NCBI RefSeq assembly: GCF_030056735.1
Contig: NZ_JASHKN010000008.1
Coordinates: 124,001 to 188,000, forward strand
Direction of reading: 5' to 3'
DNA: 64,000 nt
Source of the DNA: Rhodococcus sp. IEGM 1409
GTDB lineage: Bacteria; Actinomycetota; Actinomycetes; Mycobacteriales; Mycobacteriaceae
Below, one piece after another: positions 27,150-34,690 of the stretch. The notes below the pieces were generated by a model that saw only the letters and a list, made by a program, of their open reading frames with translations, searched no databases and was not told the DNA's origin. A program made the translations under genes and the position numbers. Numbering within the stretch: position 1 is the first letter of the stretch; every line of letters begins with the position of its first letter.

Positions 27150-28418
27150 TCAGGTTCGACGAACGAGGCATGCATAGTCGGCACCGGTGATGCCGTAGGT
27201 CCAGCCGGCGGCATCCATCGCGGACGTGAACCATCCCGGCACGTGAAGTCCGTATCGCCGCCGATGCCCATCACGTTCGAGAGAGCCGTTGACCGCGAGC
27301 AAGATTCGCCCACTTCGGCCCCAGCCTTCCGGTGACGCGTAGAGCTGTAGCAGACAACCCGCATTGCCGGGATCGTCAGTTTCATCGACCAGTGTCAGTC
27401 CGGCAATCTCGATGTAGGTATCCCAGCCGATACGCTCGATCGCGCATCGGCGGATCTCGACATTGCGCTCCTGCGCGATCCGTTCGGCGGTCGGGTCGAG
27501 CACCACCCAGTCGGGAACGATCGCCCCGTGCAGAACGAAGGCGTTTGTGCCGTCTTCGAATTCGATTGCGGGGGAATCAGAATGGTGCAACCGTCGTTCT
27601 CCCTGCGCGCTGCCCGGAATCGGTTCGGCATGCAAGGCGGTGGGTCGTTCAGCCATGATGCACACGTTGTCGAACGCCCACCACCACCCGGTCGAGTCAG
27701 CCAGTGCCGTTTGCACGTCCAGAAGCTCACGATCTTCCGAATCGAATGTCGAAAGACCGTATCGACGGAACATGTCGTAGTACGCGATTCGATGGGCTTC
27801 CTGCTGTCCGTACCAGGTCACCCCGCCGGCCACCGGGGTCAACATCGTTCGTATCGCAGCTGCGACGCCGTCGAACAGCGTGGTGTGCAACGATTCCCAA
27901 ACGGCTGCTCTGATGAGCCGCTGGGGACTGATTCCACGCCGAGCCGAATCATCGGATGGCAGGTCACGCACGGTCCCGACTGCTCGGCGTCCCCTCTGCC
28001 AGTGTTCTATCTGCCAGTCAATTCTCCGACGTTCGATTCGCGCATCCATACGTCGGCGCGATGCCGCAAACATGCTCGCGATATACCCAGAAGCGCAGTC
28101 GAGTCCGGTGCCGTCGAAGGACATCTTGGTCGACAGTCCTTCAATGACAATCAGGTCCGAACCGGCACGGGGAGACGGGACCCAGACGAACTCCGGTTTC
28201 GGGAGTCCGGATCGCCGATATAGTTGCGCGACAGAGGATTCTGCGGTGGATCGATCGGCAGGACGAGTACACAATCCGCGTTCGAGCCATACGTTGCGGA
28301 TCGTTTCCAGGGCCAGGCTGTCTTCATCGAACAGCAGCTTGCGTTCATCGAAGAGATCGATGTTCTCGGGCAATGTCGCTCGACGTGATGCCGACGAGCG
28401 AATCGGTGCGGCGCTCAC
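27150..28418 (-). CDS. DUF6745-type protein, function unknown
   Basis: 422 residues, GTG start at 28418. The C-terminal half fits DUF6745 as I remember it: WWWAFDNVCIMAERP (about 248-262), RLHHSDSPAIEFEDGTNAFV and LHGAIVPDWVV (about 285-312), an alternation of short His- and Trp-containing strands, then two beta-rich stretches (NAGCLLQLYASPEGWG; YGLHVPGWFTSAMDAAGWTY). The N-terminal 200 residues are helical and Arg-rich. It may be a cytosolic scaffold or sensor; members appear in actinobacteria and cyanobacteria, often with a small neighbour like the one at 26650. No catalytic motif is seen. The family match is from memory of its signature and should be checked. Confidence 0.7.
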   Translation of the reverse strand: MSAAPIRSSASRRATLPENIDLFDERKLLFDEDSLALETIRNVWLERGLCTRPADRSTAESSVAQLYRRSGLPKPEFVWVPSPRAGSDLIVIEGLSTKMSFDGTGLDCASGYIASMFAASRRRMDARIERRRIDWQIEHWQRGRRAVGTVRDLPSDDSARRGISPQRLIRAAVWESLHTTLFDGVAAAIRTMLTPVAGGVTWYGQQEAHRIAYYDMFRRYGLSTFDSEDRELLDVQTALADSTGWWWAFDNVCIMAERPTALHAEPIPGSAQGERRLHHSDSPAIEFEDGTNAFVLHGAIVPDWVVLDPTAERIAQERNVEIRRCAIERIGWDTYIEIAGLTLVDETDDPGNAGCLLQLYASPEGWGRSGRILLAVNGSLERDGHRRRYGLHVPGWFTSAMDAAGWTYGITGADYACLVRRT

Positions 28419-28662
28419 GCGACGGTGGCGGTGTCCGCCTTTCCTGTAGTCATAGTTCTACAGCGTGGCACGCAAATGCTCCGAACGCAAGGAACACCCG
28501 GTCGCAACGCCGAGAACCGGACACCGTTTCCGTTTACTCAACACCCCCTCCAGCGAGGCGAAACCAGTTCGCACTGTGGACAAGTGGTGTTCACTCGAAC
28601 TTATCCACAGCCTCCGGATCACCACTTCCCTCTCGTCGCCACGTGCACCAAAATCGATCGAC

Positions 28663-29595
28663 ATGGGGGAACAGACACGTATCATCCGCAGGCCGGACCA
28701 GCTGTCGATCGGTCGCACCGATGCCGAGATCCGACAGGCCTGCGCCAGTGGGACCTGGGCCAGAATCCATCGTGGTGCATATGTAGACAGCGACCACCTG
28801 TCCCGCCTCGACACAGACGGACGACATCGATTGCGGACCGAGGCCGTGGCCTGCGCCGCTTCACCCGGTGCCGCTGTCAGCCACATCTCGGCTGCGGTGC
28901 TGCACGGTTTCGAACTCTGGAACACTCCGCTCGAGGTCGTCCACCTGTCCCGGAACCGGCGAGGTGGTGGCCGAAAGTCCGCTCGACGTCACGTGCACTC
29001 GACATCGCTGACGGACAACGAGGTCACCGAAGTCGATGGTCTGCGCGTCACGACTCCAGCTCGCACTGTTGCCGATCTCGCCAGAGTTCTGCCTTTCGAA
29101 CAGGCTCTCGTAGTTGGCAATTCAGCGCTGCACCGGTCATCTTTGACCACGGAAGCGCTTACGAACTCGATTGCGCTCAGCCCGAACCACCCGCGACATC
29201 GACACGCGCTTCACGCCCTCGCTGCGATGGACTTCCGTATCGAAAGCGTCGGCGAATCACGCAGTCTCGCACTATTCATCCGAGAGCACCTTCCGCTCCC
29301 CGAGCCACAGGTCGAAATCCACGACGCTCGCGGGCTGGTCGGTCGCGTCGACTTCCTGTGGCGTGAACAGCGCACCGTCGGAGAGTTCGACGGCCGCATC
29401 AAGTACGGCCGACTGGTGCCCGCCGGTCGCAGCGCCGAGGACGTGCTCTGGAACGAGAAACTCCGCGAAGACCGGCTCCGTGATGCAGGCTGGCAGGTCG
29501 CGAGGTGGACCTGGTCCGACCTGGCGACTCCGTCGCTCGTGGCAGGTCGGATCACGGCGGCCTTCTCGCGCATCCGCGGGCCGGTCAGGTACTGA
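28663..29595 (+). CDS. AbiEi/DUF559-like protein with VSR-type nuclease fold
   Basis: 310 residues from ATG 28663 (earlier start codons to 28465 exist, but the added residues look non-coding). The N-terminal 100 residues have an AbiEi-type winged helix (IGRTDAEIRQACASGTWARI, then AVSHISAAVLHGFEL), and the C-terminal 100 carry a PD-(D/E)XK-like core (GLVGRVDFLWREQRTVGEFD, then NEKLREDRLRDAGWQVARWTW), as in VSR-type and DUF559 proteins. Such genes occur in many copies in Rhodococcus and mycobacteria and are often called AbiEi-family, although no toxin partner lies here. Its end overlaps the convergent S9 peptidase end by 11 bp. Nuclease activity is unproven. Confidence 0.75.
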   Translation: MGEQTRIIRRPDQLSIGRTDAEIRQACASGTWARIHRGAYVDSDHLSRLDTDGRHRLRTEAVACAASPGAAVSHISAAVLHGFELWNTPLEVVHLSRNRRGGGRKSARRHVHSTSLTDNEVTEVDGLRVTTPARTVADLARVLPFEQALVVGNSALHRSSLTTEALTNSIALSPNHPRHRHALHALAAMDFRIESVGESRSLALFIREHLPLPEPQVEIHDARGLVGRVDFLWREQRTVGEFDGRIKYGRLVPAGRSAEDVLWNEKLREDRLRDAGWQVARWTWSDLATPSLVAGRITAAFSRIRGPVRY

Positions 29596-31525
29596 TTGCC
29601 TGCTCCCACAGCTCGAGCGCCGGAATGCCGGGTGGGGTGAATCCGAGCACCTGCCCGTAGAAGGACAACTCGGCGTTACGTGAGCTGATGATGGTCGACT
29701 GCTTGCGGAATCCGTGAGATTCACCCTCATAGGCCAGGTACGCATGCGGAATGCCCTTGGCCACCAGGGCATCGCGGAATCGCTCCGCCTGCGAGGGTGG
29801 CACGATCGGATCGTCGAGACCCTGGAGCAGCAACACCGGGCAGTTCAACCCGTCGACGTTGTTGAGCGGAGCACGTTCCGCATACAGGTCGGCGGATTCC
29901 GGCAGCGGGCCGATCAAACCGTCGACGTAGCGCGATTCGAAATCGTGAGTTTCCTGCACGAACAGGTCCAGTTCGGCCACGCCGAAATAGGAAGCACCAC
30001 AAGCGAACACGTCGGAGGTCGTCAGTGCGGCCAGGACGGTCCATCCACCGGCAGATCCACCCTCGATGGCAAGGCGGTCCGGATCGGCAAGTCCCTGCTC
30101 GGCCAACCCGGTGACTGCGGTGACGACATCCTGCACGTCGACGACGCCCCACTGTCCGCGCAGTCGGTTGCGGTACTCACGTCCGTAACCGGTCGACCCT
30201 CCGTAATTCACATCGACGACGCCGATTCCGCGGCTGGTGAAGAAGGCGTAGACGAGGTTCAGTGCCGGTGCAACGTGTGCCGTCGGGCCACCGTGAACAA
30301 ACGCGACGTACGGCGGCAGTTCACCGTCGAGACCTTTGTATCGCGGACTGCGCGGCGGATACGCGACGGCATGCACTTCTCGTCCCTGTCCGTGGGCGAC
30401 GACGGCTCGCGCTTCCGGAAGATAGGCGGACTCGGGCAATTCTTCGACCGACGATCGGATTTCTTCGAGTTCACCGGTACCGAGGTTCAATTCACGTAAC
30501 GCACCCGCCAGCTTTGCTCCGCCCGAGGTGAGCAGCAGCCGGTCTCCACGGACCTGCATGAGGCCGATGCTGGTGACGCCAGGGATCGCGATGTCGCGCA
30601 GTTCTCCCGACGCCGGGTCGAGTACCGCCAGTGTGTCGGTTCCCACGGTGCGTGCGGTGAGAAGGTGTCCGTTGTCGAGTTCGACGAACCAGCGCGCGCC
30701 GAATCGCCATTGCGGCCCACCGAAATCCGCATCCGTCGGGCATACCGGGGTGATCTCGGCGCCGACACGATAGATGTTCCACCAGCCGCTGCGATCACTG
30801 ATCGCATAGAGCTCGTCGTCGGTGATCCACTCCGGTTGCAGGACAGACTCTTCGGGTCCACCGACCAGCACGGAGTACGCCTGCGCGACGCCGTCGACGA
30901 GTGGAGCAACCCGTAGTTCGGTACCGTCCCAGGGCATTTGGGGATGATTCCACGCGATCCAGGCGATCTTGGTTCCACTCGGCGAAAGCCTCGGTGAGGA
31001 GAGGAAATCGGAGCCGCCGACGATCGAGCGAATCTCACCGGAACCATCCAGCGGAATCGCACAGATGTCGCGCGTGATCGTCCCGTCAACAGCGTGCGCT
31101 TCCCGAACCGCCCACACCTCGCCGTTCACGATCTGCAGGTCCGCGTACCGCAGCACGGCCGGCGACGCCGGTTCGGGCGTCAGAGCCCGCGGAGTGACGC
31201 CGTCGAGGACGTACACACGCTGATCGGAGAATTCACTGAAGACCAGTTTCCCGGACTCCGTGACGGTCCAGGCGCCACCGCCGTACTCGTGAACCCTGGT
31301 CCGCGCGTTCCACGGCGCGGGGAGAATGTCCACGGGTTGGTTGTCGAGACCAGACCGACGAATCGACGTCCGACCGCTCTCGGTCGGCCGGAGTTCGGCC
31401 CACCAGATCTCGTCGCCGACGTATCGTCCGCCCTCGACGGGGTGCCCGCCTGCAGCGAGATCAGCTGCTGTGATCGGCGACGTCCACGATCCGTACGGGG
31501 CTGCAATCTGCTCGCTCGGGGTCAT
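29585..31525 (-). CDS. S9-family prolyl oligopeptidase-like serine peptidase
   Basis: 646 residues from ATG 31525. A seven-bladed propeller-like N-terminal part (AELRPTESGRTSIRRSGLDN; VYVLDGVTPRALTPEPASPA) precedes an alpha/beta-hydrolase domain with Ser about 490 in IEGGSAGGWTVLAAL, Asp about 570 in LLLQGLDDPIVPPSQ, and His about 603 in YEGESHGFR. The GYGREYRNRLRGQWGVVDVQD region is typical of acylaminoacyl peptidase/dipeptidyl-peptidase relatives. No signal peptide, so probably cytosolic. Read-through of the same frame to 32791 crosses aminotransferase antisense and is not part of it. Confidence 0.92.
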   Translation of the reverse strand: MTPSEQIAAPYGSWTSPITAADLAAGGHPVEGGRYVGDEIWWAELRPTESGRTSIRRSGLDNQPVDILPAPWNARTRVHEYGGGAWTVTESGKLVFSEFSDQRVYVLDGVTPRALTPEPASPAVLRYADLQIVNGEVWAVREAHAVDGTITRDICAIPLDGSGEIRSIVGGSDFLSSPRLSPSGTKIAWIAWNHPQMPWDGTELRVAPLVDGVAQAYSVLVGGPEESVLQPEWITDDELYAISDRSGWWNIYRVGAEITPVCPTDADFGGPQWRFGARWFVELDNGHLLTARTVGTDTLAVLDPASGELRDIAIPGVTSIGLMQVRGDRLLLTSGGAKLAGALRELNLGTGELEEIRSSVEELPESAYLPEARAVVAHGQGREVHAVAYPPRSPRYKGLDGELPPYVAFVHGGPTAHVAPALNLVYAFFTSRGIGVVDVNYGGSTGYGREYRNRLRGQWGVVDVQDVVTAVTGLAEQGLADPDRLAIEGGSAGGWTVLAALTTSDVFACGASYFGVAELDLFVQETHDFESRYVDGLIGPLPESADLYAERAPLNNVDGLNCPVLLLQGLDDPIVPPSQAERFRDALVAKGIPHAYLAYEGESHGFRKQSTIISSRNAELSFYGQVLGFTPPGIPALELWEQAIST

Positions 31526-31557
31526 CGCTCGACAATAGCCAACGGGTCGTGCGACCA

Positions 31558-31601
31558 GGTCCCCGACAATGCACTTGCGCGGTCCCCGACAATGCACTTG
31601 C
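31558..31601. repeat. 21-bp direct repeat (period 23) upstream of the aminotransferase
   Basis: The 21 bases at 31558-31578 recur perfectly at 31581-31601; each contains CCCCGACAATGCACTTGC. The two units lie between the divergent peptidase and aminotransferase starts, 24 bp before the aminotransferase GTG. They could be a duplicated operator or a slippage product covering promoter elements. Confidence 0.75.
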
Positions 31602-31624
31602 ACAGTGGTGGGATCATGTAACTC

Positions 31625-32878
31625 GTGAGCACACCAGAACCCGTCCGCCATCGTCAGCCGCAGCGCGAGCTGGAGCAGTCGTCGAAGCTCCAGAACGTCC
31701 TGTACGAAATCCGTGGACCGGTGCACGCGCATGCCGCCCGGTTGGAGGCGGAAGGGCACCGGATCCTCAAGCTCAACATCGGCAACCCGGCACCGTTCGG
31801 ATTCGATGCTCCCGATGTGATCATGCGGGACATGATCGCTGCTCTGCCCTATGCGCAGGGCTATTCGGAATCCAAGGGCATTCTGTCGGCGCGGCGCGCG
31901 ATCGTGACGCGATACGAGCTGGTTCCCGGCTTCCCCGAGCTCGACGTCGACAACATCTACCTCGGCAACGGTGTTTCCGAGCTGATCACGATGACCATGC
32001 AGGCCCTCCTCAACAACGGCGACGAGGTGCTGATCCCTGCGCCGGACTACCCGTTGTGGACCGCGATGACGAGCTTGTCCGGGGGCACACCCGTCCACTA
32101 CCTCTGCGACGAGGCCAACGACTGGAATCCCGATATCGCCGATATCGAATCCAAGATCACCGACAAGACGAAGGCTCTCCTCGTCATCAACCCGAACAAT
32201 CCCACGGGTGCGGTGTACTCGATGGAGGTTCTGCAGCAATTGGTCGATCTGGCGCGCAAGCATCAGCTTCTGCTCCTCGCCGACGAGATCTACGACAAGA
32301 TCCTCTACGACGACGCAAAGCACATCTCGCTGGCGACGCTTGCCCCTGATCTGCTGTGCCTGACTTTCAACGGCCTCTCGAAGGCCTACCGCGTCGCGGG
32401 CTACCGCTCCGGCTGGGTGGCGATCACCGGGCCGAAGGATCATGCGGCCGGCTTCCTCGAGGGGCTCGATCTCTTGGCGTCGACGCGACTGTGCCCCAAT
32501 GTCCCCGGACAGCACGCCATTCAGGTCGCCCTCGGCGGACACCAGAGCATCGAAGACCTGATCCTGCCCGGCGGCCGTCTCCTCGAGCAGCGCGACGTCG
32601 CCTGGGAGCGACTGAACATGATTCCTGGCGTCTCGTGCGTGAAACCTCGCGGCGCGCTCTACGCGTTCCCTCGTCTGGATCCGAACGTCTACGAGATCCA
32701 CGACGACGAGAAGTTGGTTCAGGACCTCCTTCTCCAGGAGAAGATCCTGATGGTTCAGGGCACCGGGTTCAATTGGCCGAACCACGATCATCTTCGGATC
32801 GTTACGCTTCCGTGGGCTCGAGATCTTGCCGTGGCCATCGAACGATTCGGCAACTTCCTCACCAGTTACAAGCAGTAG
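31625..32878 (+). CDS. alaA: AlaA-type alanine/aspartate aminotransferase (PLP)
   Basis: 417 residues, GTG start. It matches the AlaA group closely: LKLNIGNPAPFGFDAPD, LPYAQGYSESKGILSARRAI, IYLGNGVSELITMTMQALLN, INPNNPTGAVYS, and the PLP lysine in FNGLSKAYRVAGYRSGW (about residue 252), ending with VKPRGALYAFP and MVQGTGFNWP. In E. coli AlaA is a glutamate-pyruvate transaminase; the M. tuberculosis orthologue Rv0337c is called AspC. Lies beside etfD as in mycobacteria, though here with a DUF6745/AbiEi/S9 insertion between. Confidence 0.93.
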   Translation: MSTPEPVRHRQPQRELEQSSKLQNVLYEIRGPVHAHAARLEAEGHRILKLNIGNPAPFGFDAPDVIMRDMIAALPYAQGYSESKGILSARRAIVTRYELVPGFPELDVDNIYLGNGVSELITMTMQALLNNGDEVLIPAPDYPLWTAMTSLSGGTPVHYLCDEANDWNPDIADIESKITDKTKALLVINPNNPTGAVYSMEVLQQLVDLARKHQLLLLADEIYDKILYDDAKHISLATLAPDLLCLTFNGLSKAYRVAGYRSGWVAITGPKDHAAGFLEGLDLLASTRLCPNVPGQHAIQVALGGHQSIEDLILPGGRLLEQRDVAWERLNMIPGVSCVKPRGALYAFPRLDPNVYEIHDDEKLVQDLLLQEKILMVQGTGFNWPNHDHLRIVTLPWARDLAVAIERFGNFLTSYKQ

Positions 32879-32923
32879 ATTCTCCGGCCGAATCCGGGCG
32901 AAATCGGGTAAACAATTCGTTGT

Positions 32924-32961
32924 ACAAATGCCCCGTAAACGTAAAACGGCGGGGCATTTGT
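32924..32961 (+). terminator. Terminator after the aminotransferase
   Basis: A perfect 12-bp stem ACAAATGCCCCG (32924-32935) and its complement (32950-32961) with a 14-base loop, 45 bp after the stop. Confidence 0.8.
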
Positions 32962-33124
32962 GCGACCTTGGTCACATCTTTCGCAAACCACCCGGTTTGA
33001 TTGACACTTTAACTATTTAGTGACCTGCCCTGATGTGAAAACGGTCCACCCGGTACGTGATTCGTTGTGAAATTGATAGTTGGACAACGCGCCAAATCAG
33101 TTTGAAATTGGGTACATTAGTTAT

Positions 33125-33220
33125 CAGCACTTCGGTGCCGCGAGCACCTGGTATCCCTCCCCCCCCTGTGGATACCAGGTTGGTGGCGGGGACAACCCCC
33201 CCTGTTCCCCGCCACCCAGC
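33125..33220 (+). ncRNA. 6C-type small RNA with two poly-C-loop hairpins
   Basis: Two adjacent perfect 11-bp stems carry loops of the same size (13 bases) and pattern. Stem 1 (33146-33156 with 33170-33180) has a loop of CT, eight C and TGT; stem 2 (33182-33192 with 33206-33216) has CAA, seven C and TGT. Paired stem-loops with at least six cytosines per loop are the defining feature of the actinobacterial 6C RNA (Rfam 6C; B11 in M. tuberculosis), which pairs with G-rich ribosome-binding regions of target mRNAs. The C-rich strand is the plus strand. The 5' end is estimated; an A/T-rich TACATTAGTTATC stretch just before it (33111-33123) could be the promoter. Confidence 0.85.
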
Positions 33221-33299
33221 TCGACCAATCTCAGTTTCACACTCCGGTATTTATCTCCCGGATAATTCCTGTGCCGACACTGTCGTTGATCGACCCTGT

Positions 33300-33335
33300 C
33301 TTCAGACGTTGATCGACCTTCAGACGTTGATCGAC
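33300..33335. repeat. Perfect 18-bp tandem duplication
   Basis: CTTCAGACGTTGATCGAC at 33300-33317 is repeated exactly at 33318-33335. A partial relative (GTTGATCGACCCTGTCTTCAG) precedes and CACTGTCTTCAGAAGC follows, so the array has about three degenerate units. It lies between the 6C RNA and yibE/F and overlaps no gene. Confidence 0.75.
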
Positions 33336-33417
33336 ACTGTCTTCAGAAGCTGACCATTCGCTTCGAAGCCGATAACATTGCAGCGGTGCAAATCCCCAGT
33401 CCGACACTCAGTTTCCG

Positions 33418-34680
33418 ATGAGTCACGGCCACGGTCACGGCGGACCCATCCAGATCGGGCCCACCGCATCCCGCGTCGTCATCGGCTTGCTCGTCGTCAT
33501 CGGCATGGTCGTCGTCGCGGCAGCAATCGCACTGTGGCCCGACAAGAACTCTTTTCCCGTCCCGCTCCCGTTTCAGAACGCCGACGGCAGTTCGGTGGAA
33601 ACCGAGGCGGGCACTGTCACGATGCAGGATCTTGGCGACTGCGGAAGCTCTTCCGCCGGAAGGGTATTCGTGGGTGCACCGCAACCACCACCCACCTCTG
33701 CATATCAGTGTCAGCGAAGTATCGTCGATATCGAATCCGGGCCTAATGCCGGAACCAAGACATTGCTCGAGGTCATTCCGGGTGCCGGTCAGCCGGACCT
33801 TCGCGTGGGTGACCACATTCGCCTCGTGCGTCAGACGGACCCGAACGGCAATACGCAGTACTCCTTCGAGGACTATTCGCGTGGGCTCCCGCTGGCGCTG
33901 ATCGTCGTCGCGTTTGCCGTCGTCATCATCGCCGTTGCGCGGTGGCGCGGATTGCGCGCACTCGTCGGCCTGGTGATCGCCTTCGGCGTTGTCGTCGGAT
34001 TTCTCCTCCCCGCCTTACTGGACGGCAAGCCTGCAATACCCGTTGCACTGGTCGCCGGGGCGGTGATCTTGTACGCGGTTCTCTATCTGGCGCATGGCGT
34101 CTCATTGAAAACCAGTTCGGCATTGCTGGGCACCCTTGCCGCGATGGTGCTCGCTGCCGTTCTCTCATACCTCTGTATCGAACTGACTCATCTCACCGGA
34201 CTGTCGGAAGAGCAGAACACCAATGTTCAGACGTACATCGAGCACATAGATATCACCGGCCTGCTGTTGGCGGGATTCATCATCGGCTCACTGGGCGTTC
34301 TCAATGACGTCACTATCACCCAGGCATCCTCGGCTTTCGAGTTGGCCGAACTCGACAAGCATGCGTCGCGCCGAAAAGTCTTCAGCGGTGCGATGCGGGT
34401 CGGACGCGATCACATTGCCAGCACGGTCTACACCTTGGTTCTCGCGTACGCGGGCGGGGCGCTGCCGCTGCTGCTGCTCTTCAGTGTCAGCGGGCGCCCG
34501 CTTCAGGACGTTTTGGTCGGTGACGCCGTCGCGATCGAGATCGTACGGTCCGCGGTCGGCGGAATAGCTCTGGCTCTTTCGGTTCCGCTCACCACTGCCA
34601 TTGCCGTGATTCTCGCGCGGCCACCCGGCAGTGCGGTCCAGGCCGGTTCGACTTCGGGTGGACGCCACTCCAAACGTTGA
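33418..34680 (+). CDS. YibE/F-family multi-span membrane protein
   Basis: 420 residues, ATG 33418. A His-rich start (MSHGHGHGG) precedes a first span (VVIGLLVVIGMVVVAAAIAL) and an outer domain of about 110 residues, then some seven spans (PLALIVVAFAVVIIAVARWR; LVIAFGVVVGFLLPALLDG; LLAGFIIGSLGVLNDVTITQ with the family's GALGD/GSLGVLNDVTITQ signature; LYTLVLAYAGGALPLLLLF). YibE/F proteins are common in Gram-positives and have no firm function. The gene converges with the DnaK-like gene at 34691, with 10 bp between. Confidence 0.88.
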   Translation: MSHGHGHGGPIQIGPTASRVVIGLLVVIGMVVVAAAIALWPDKNSFPVPLPFQNADGSSVETEAGTVTMQDLGDCGSSSAGRVFVGAPQPPPTSAYQCQRSIVDIESGPNAGTKTLLEVIPGAGQPDLRVGDHIRLVRQTDPNGNTQYSFEDYSRGLPLALIVVAFAVVIIAVARWRGLRALVGLVIAFGVVVGFLLPALLDGKPAIPVALVAGAVILYAVLYLAHGVSLKTSSALLGTLAAMVLAAVLSYLCIELTHLTGLSEEQNTNVQTYIEHIDITGLLLAGFIIGSLGVLNDVTITQASSAFELAELDKHASRRKVFSGAMRVGRDHIASTVYTLVLAYAGGALPLLLLFSVSGRPLQDVLVGDAVAIEIVRSAVGGIALALSVPLTTAIAVILARPPGSAVQAGSTSGGRHSKR

Positions 34681-34690
34681 GAACGGGGCC

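Larger units (their letters stand above)
32962..33417. other. Gene-free stretch around the 6C RNA
   Basis: 456 bp from the aminotransferase terminator to the YibE/F start. 32962-33120 is A/T-richer than its surroundings and shows no supported reading frame; it includes TTGACACTTTAACTATTTAG (33001-33020), which has promoter-like hexamers at poor spacing. 33217-33299 shows nothing beyond a CCGG hairpin-like element (33244-33262). A tandem repeat follows at 33300. Confidence 0.6.

Noticed and set aside
29585-29595. Fusion or frameshift of the AbiEi-like and peptidase genes
   Set aside because: They are convergent genes whose ends overlap by 11 bp; both stops are intact.
31526-32791. Upstream extension of the S9 peptidase frame
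   Set aside because: This segment is antisense to alaA; the peptidase begins at the ATG at 31525.
33361-33417. tRNA-like GTGCAAATCCC segment
   Set aside because: Only a T-arm-like phrase; no acceptor stem, D-arm or anticodon arm can be formed around it.
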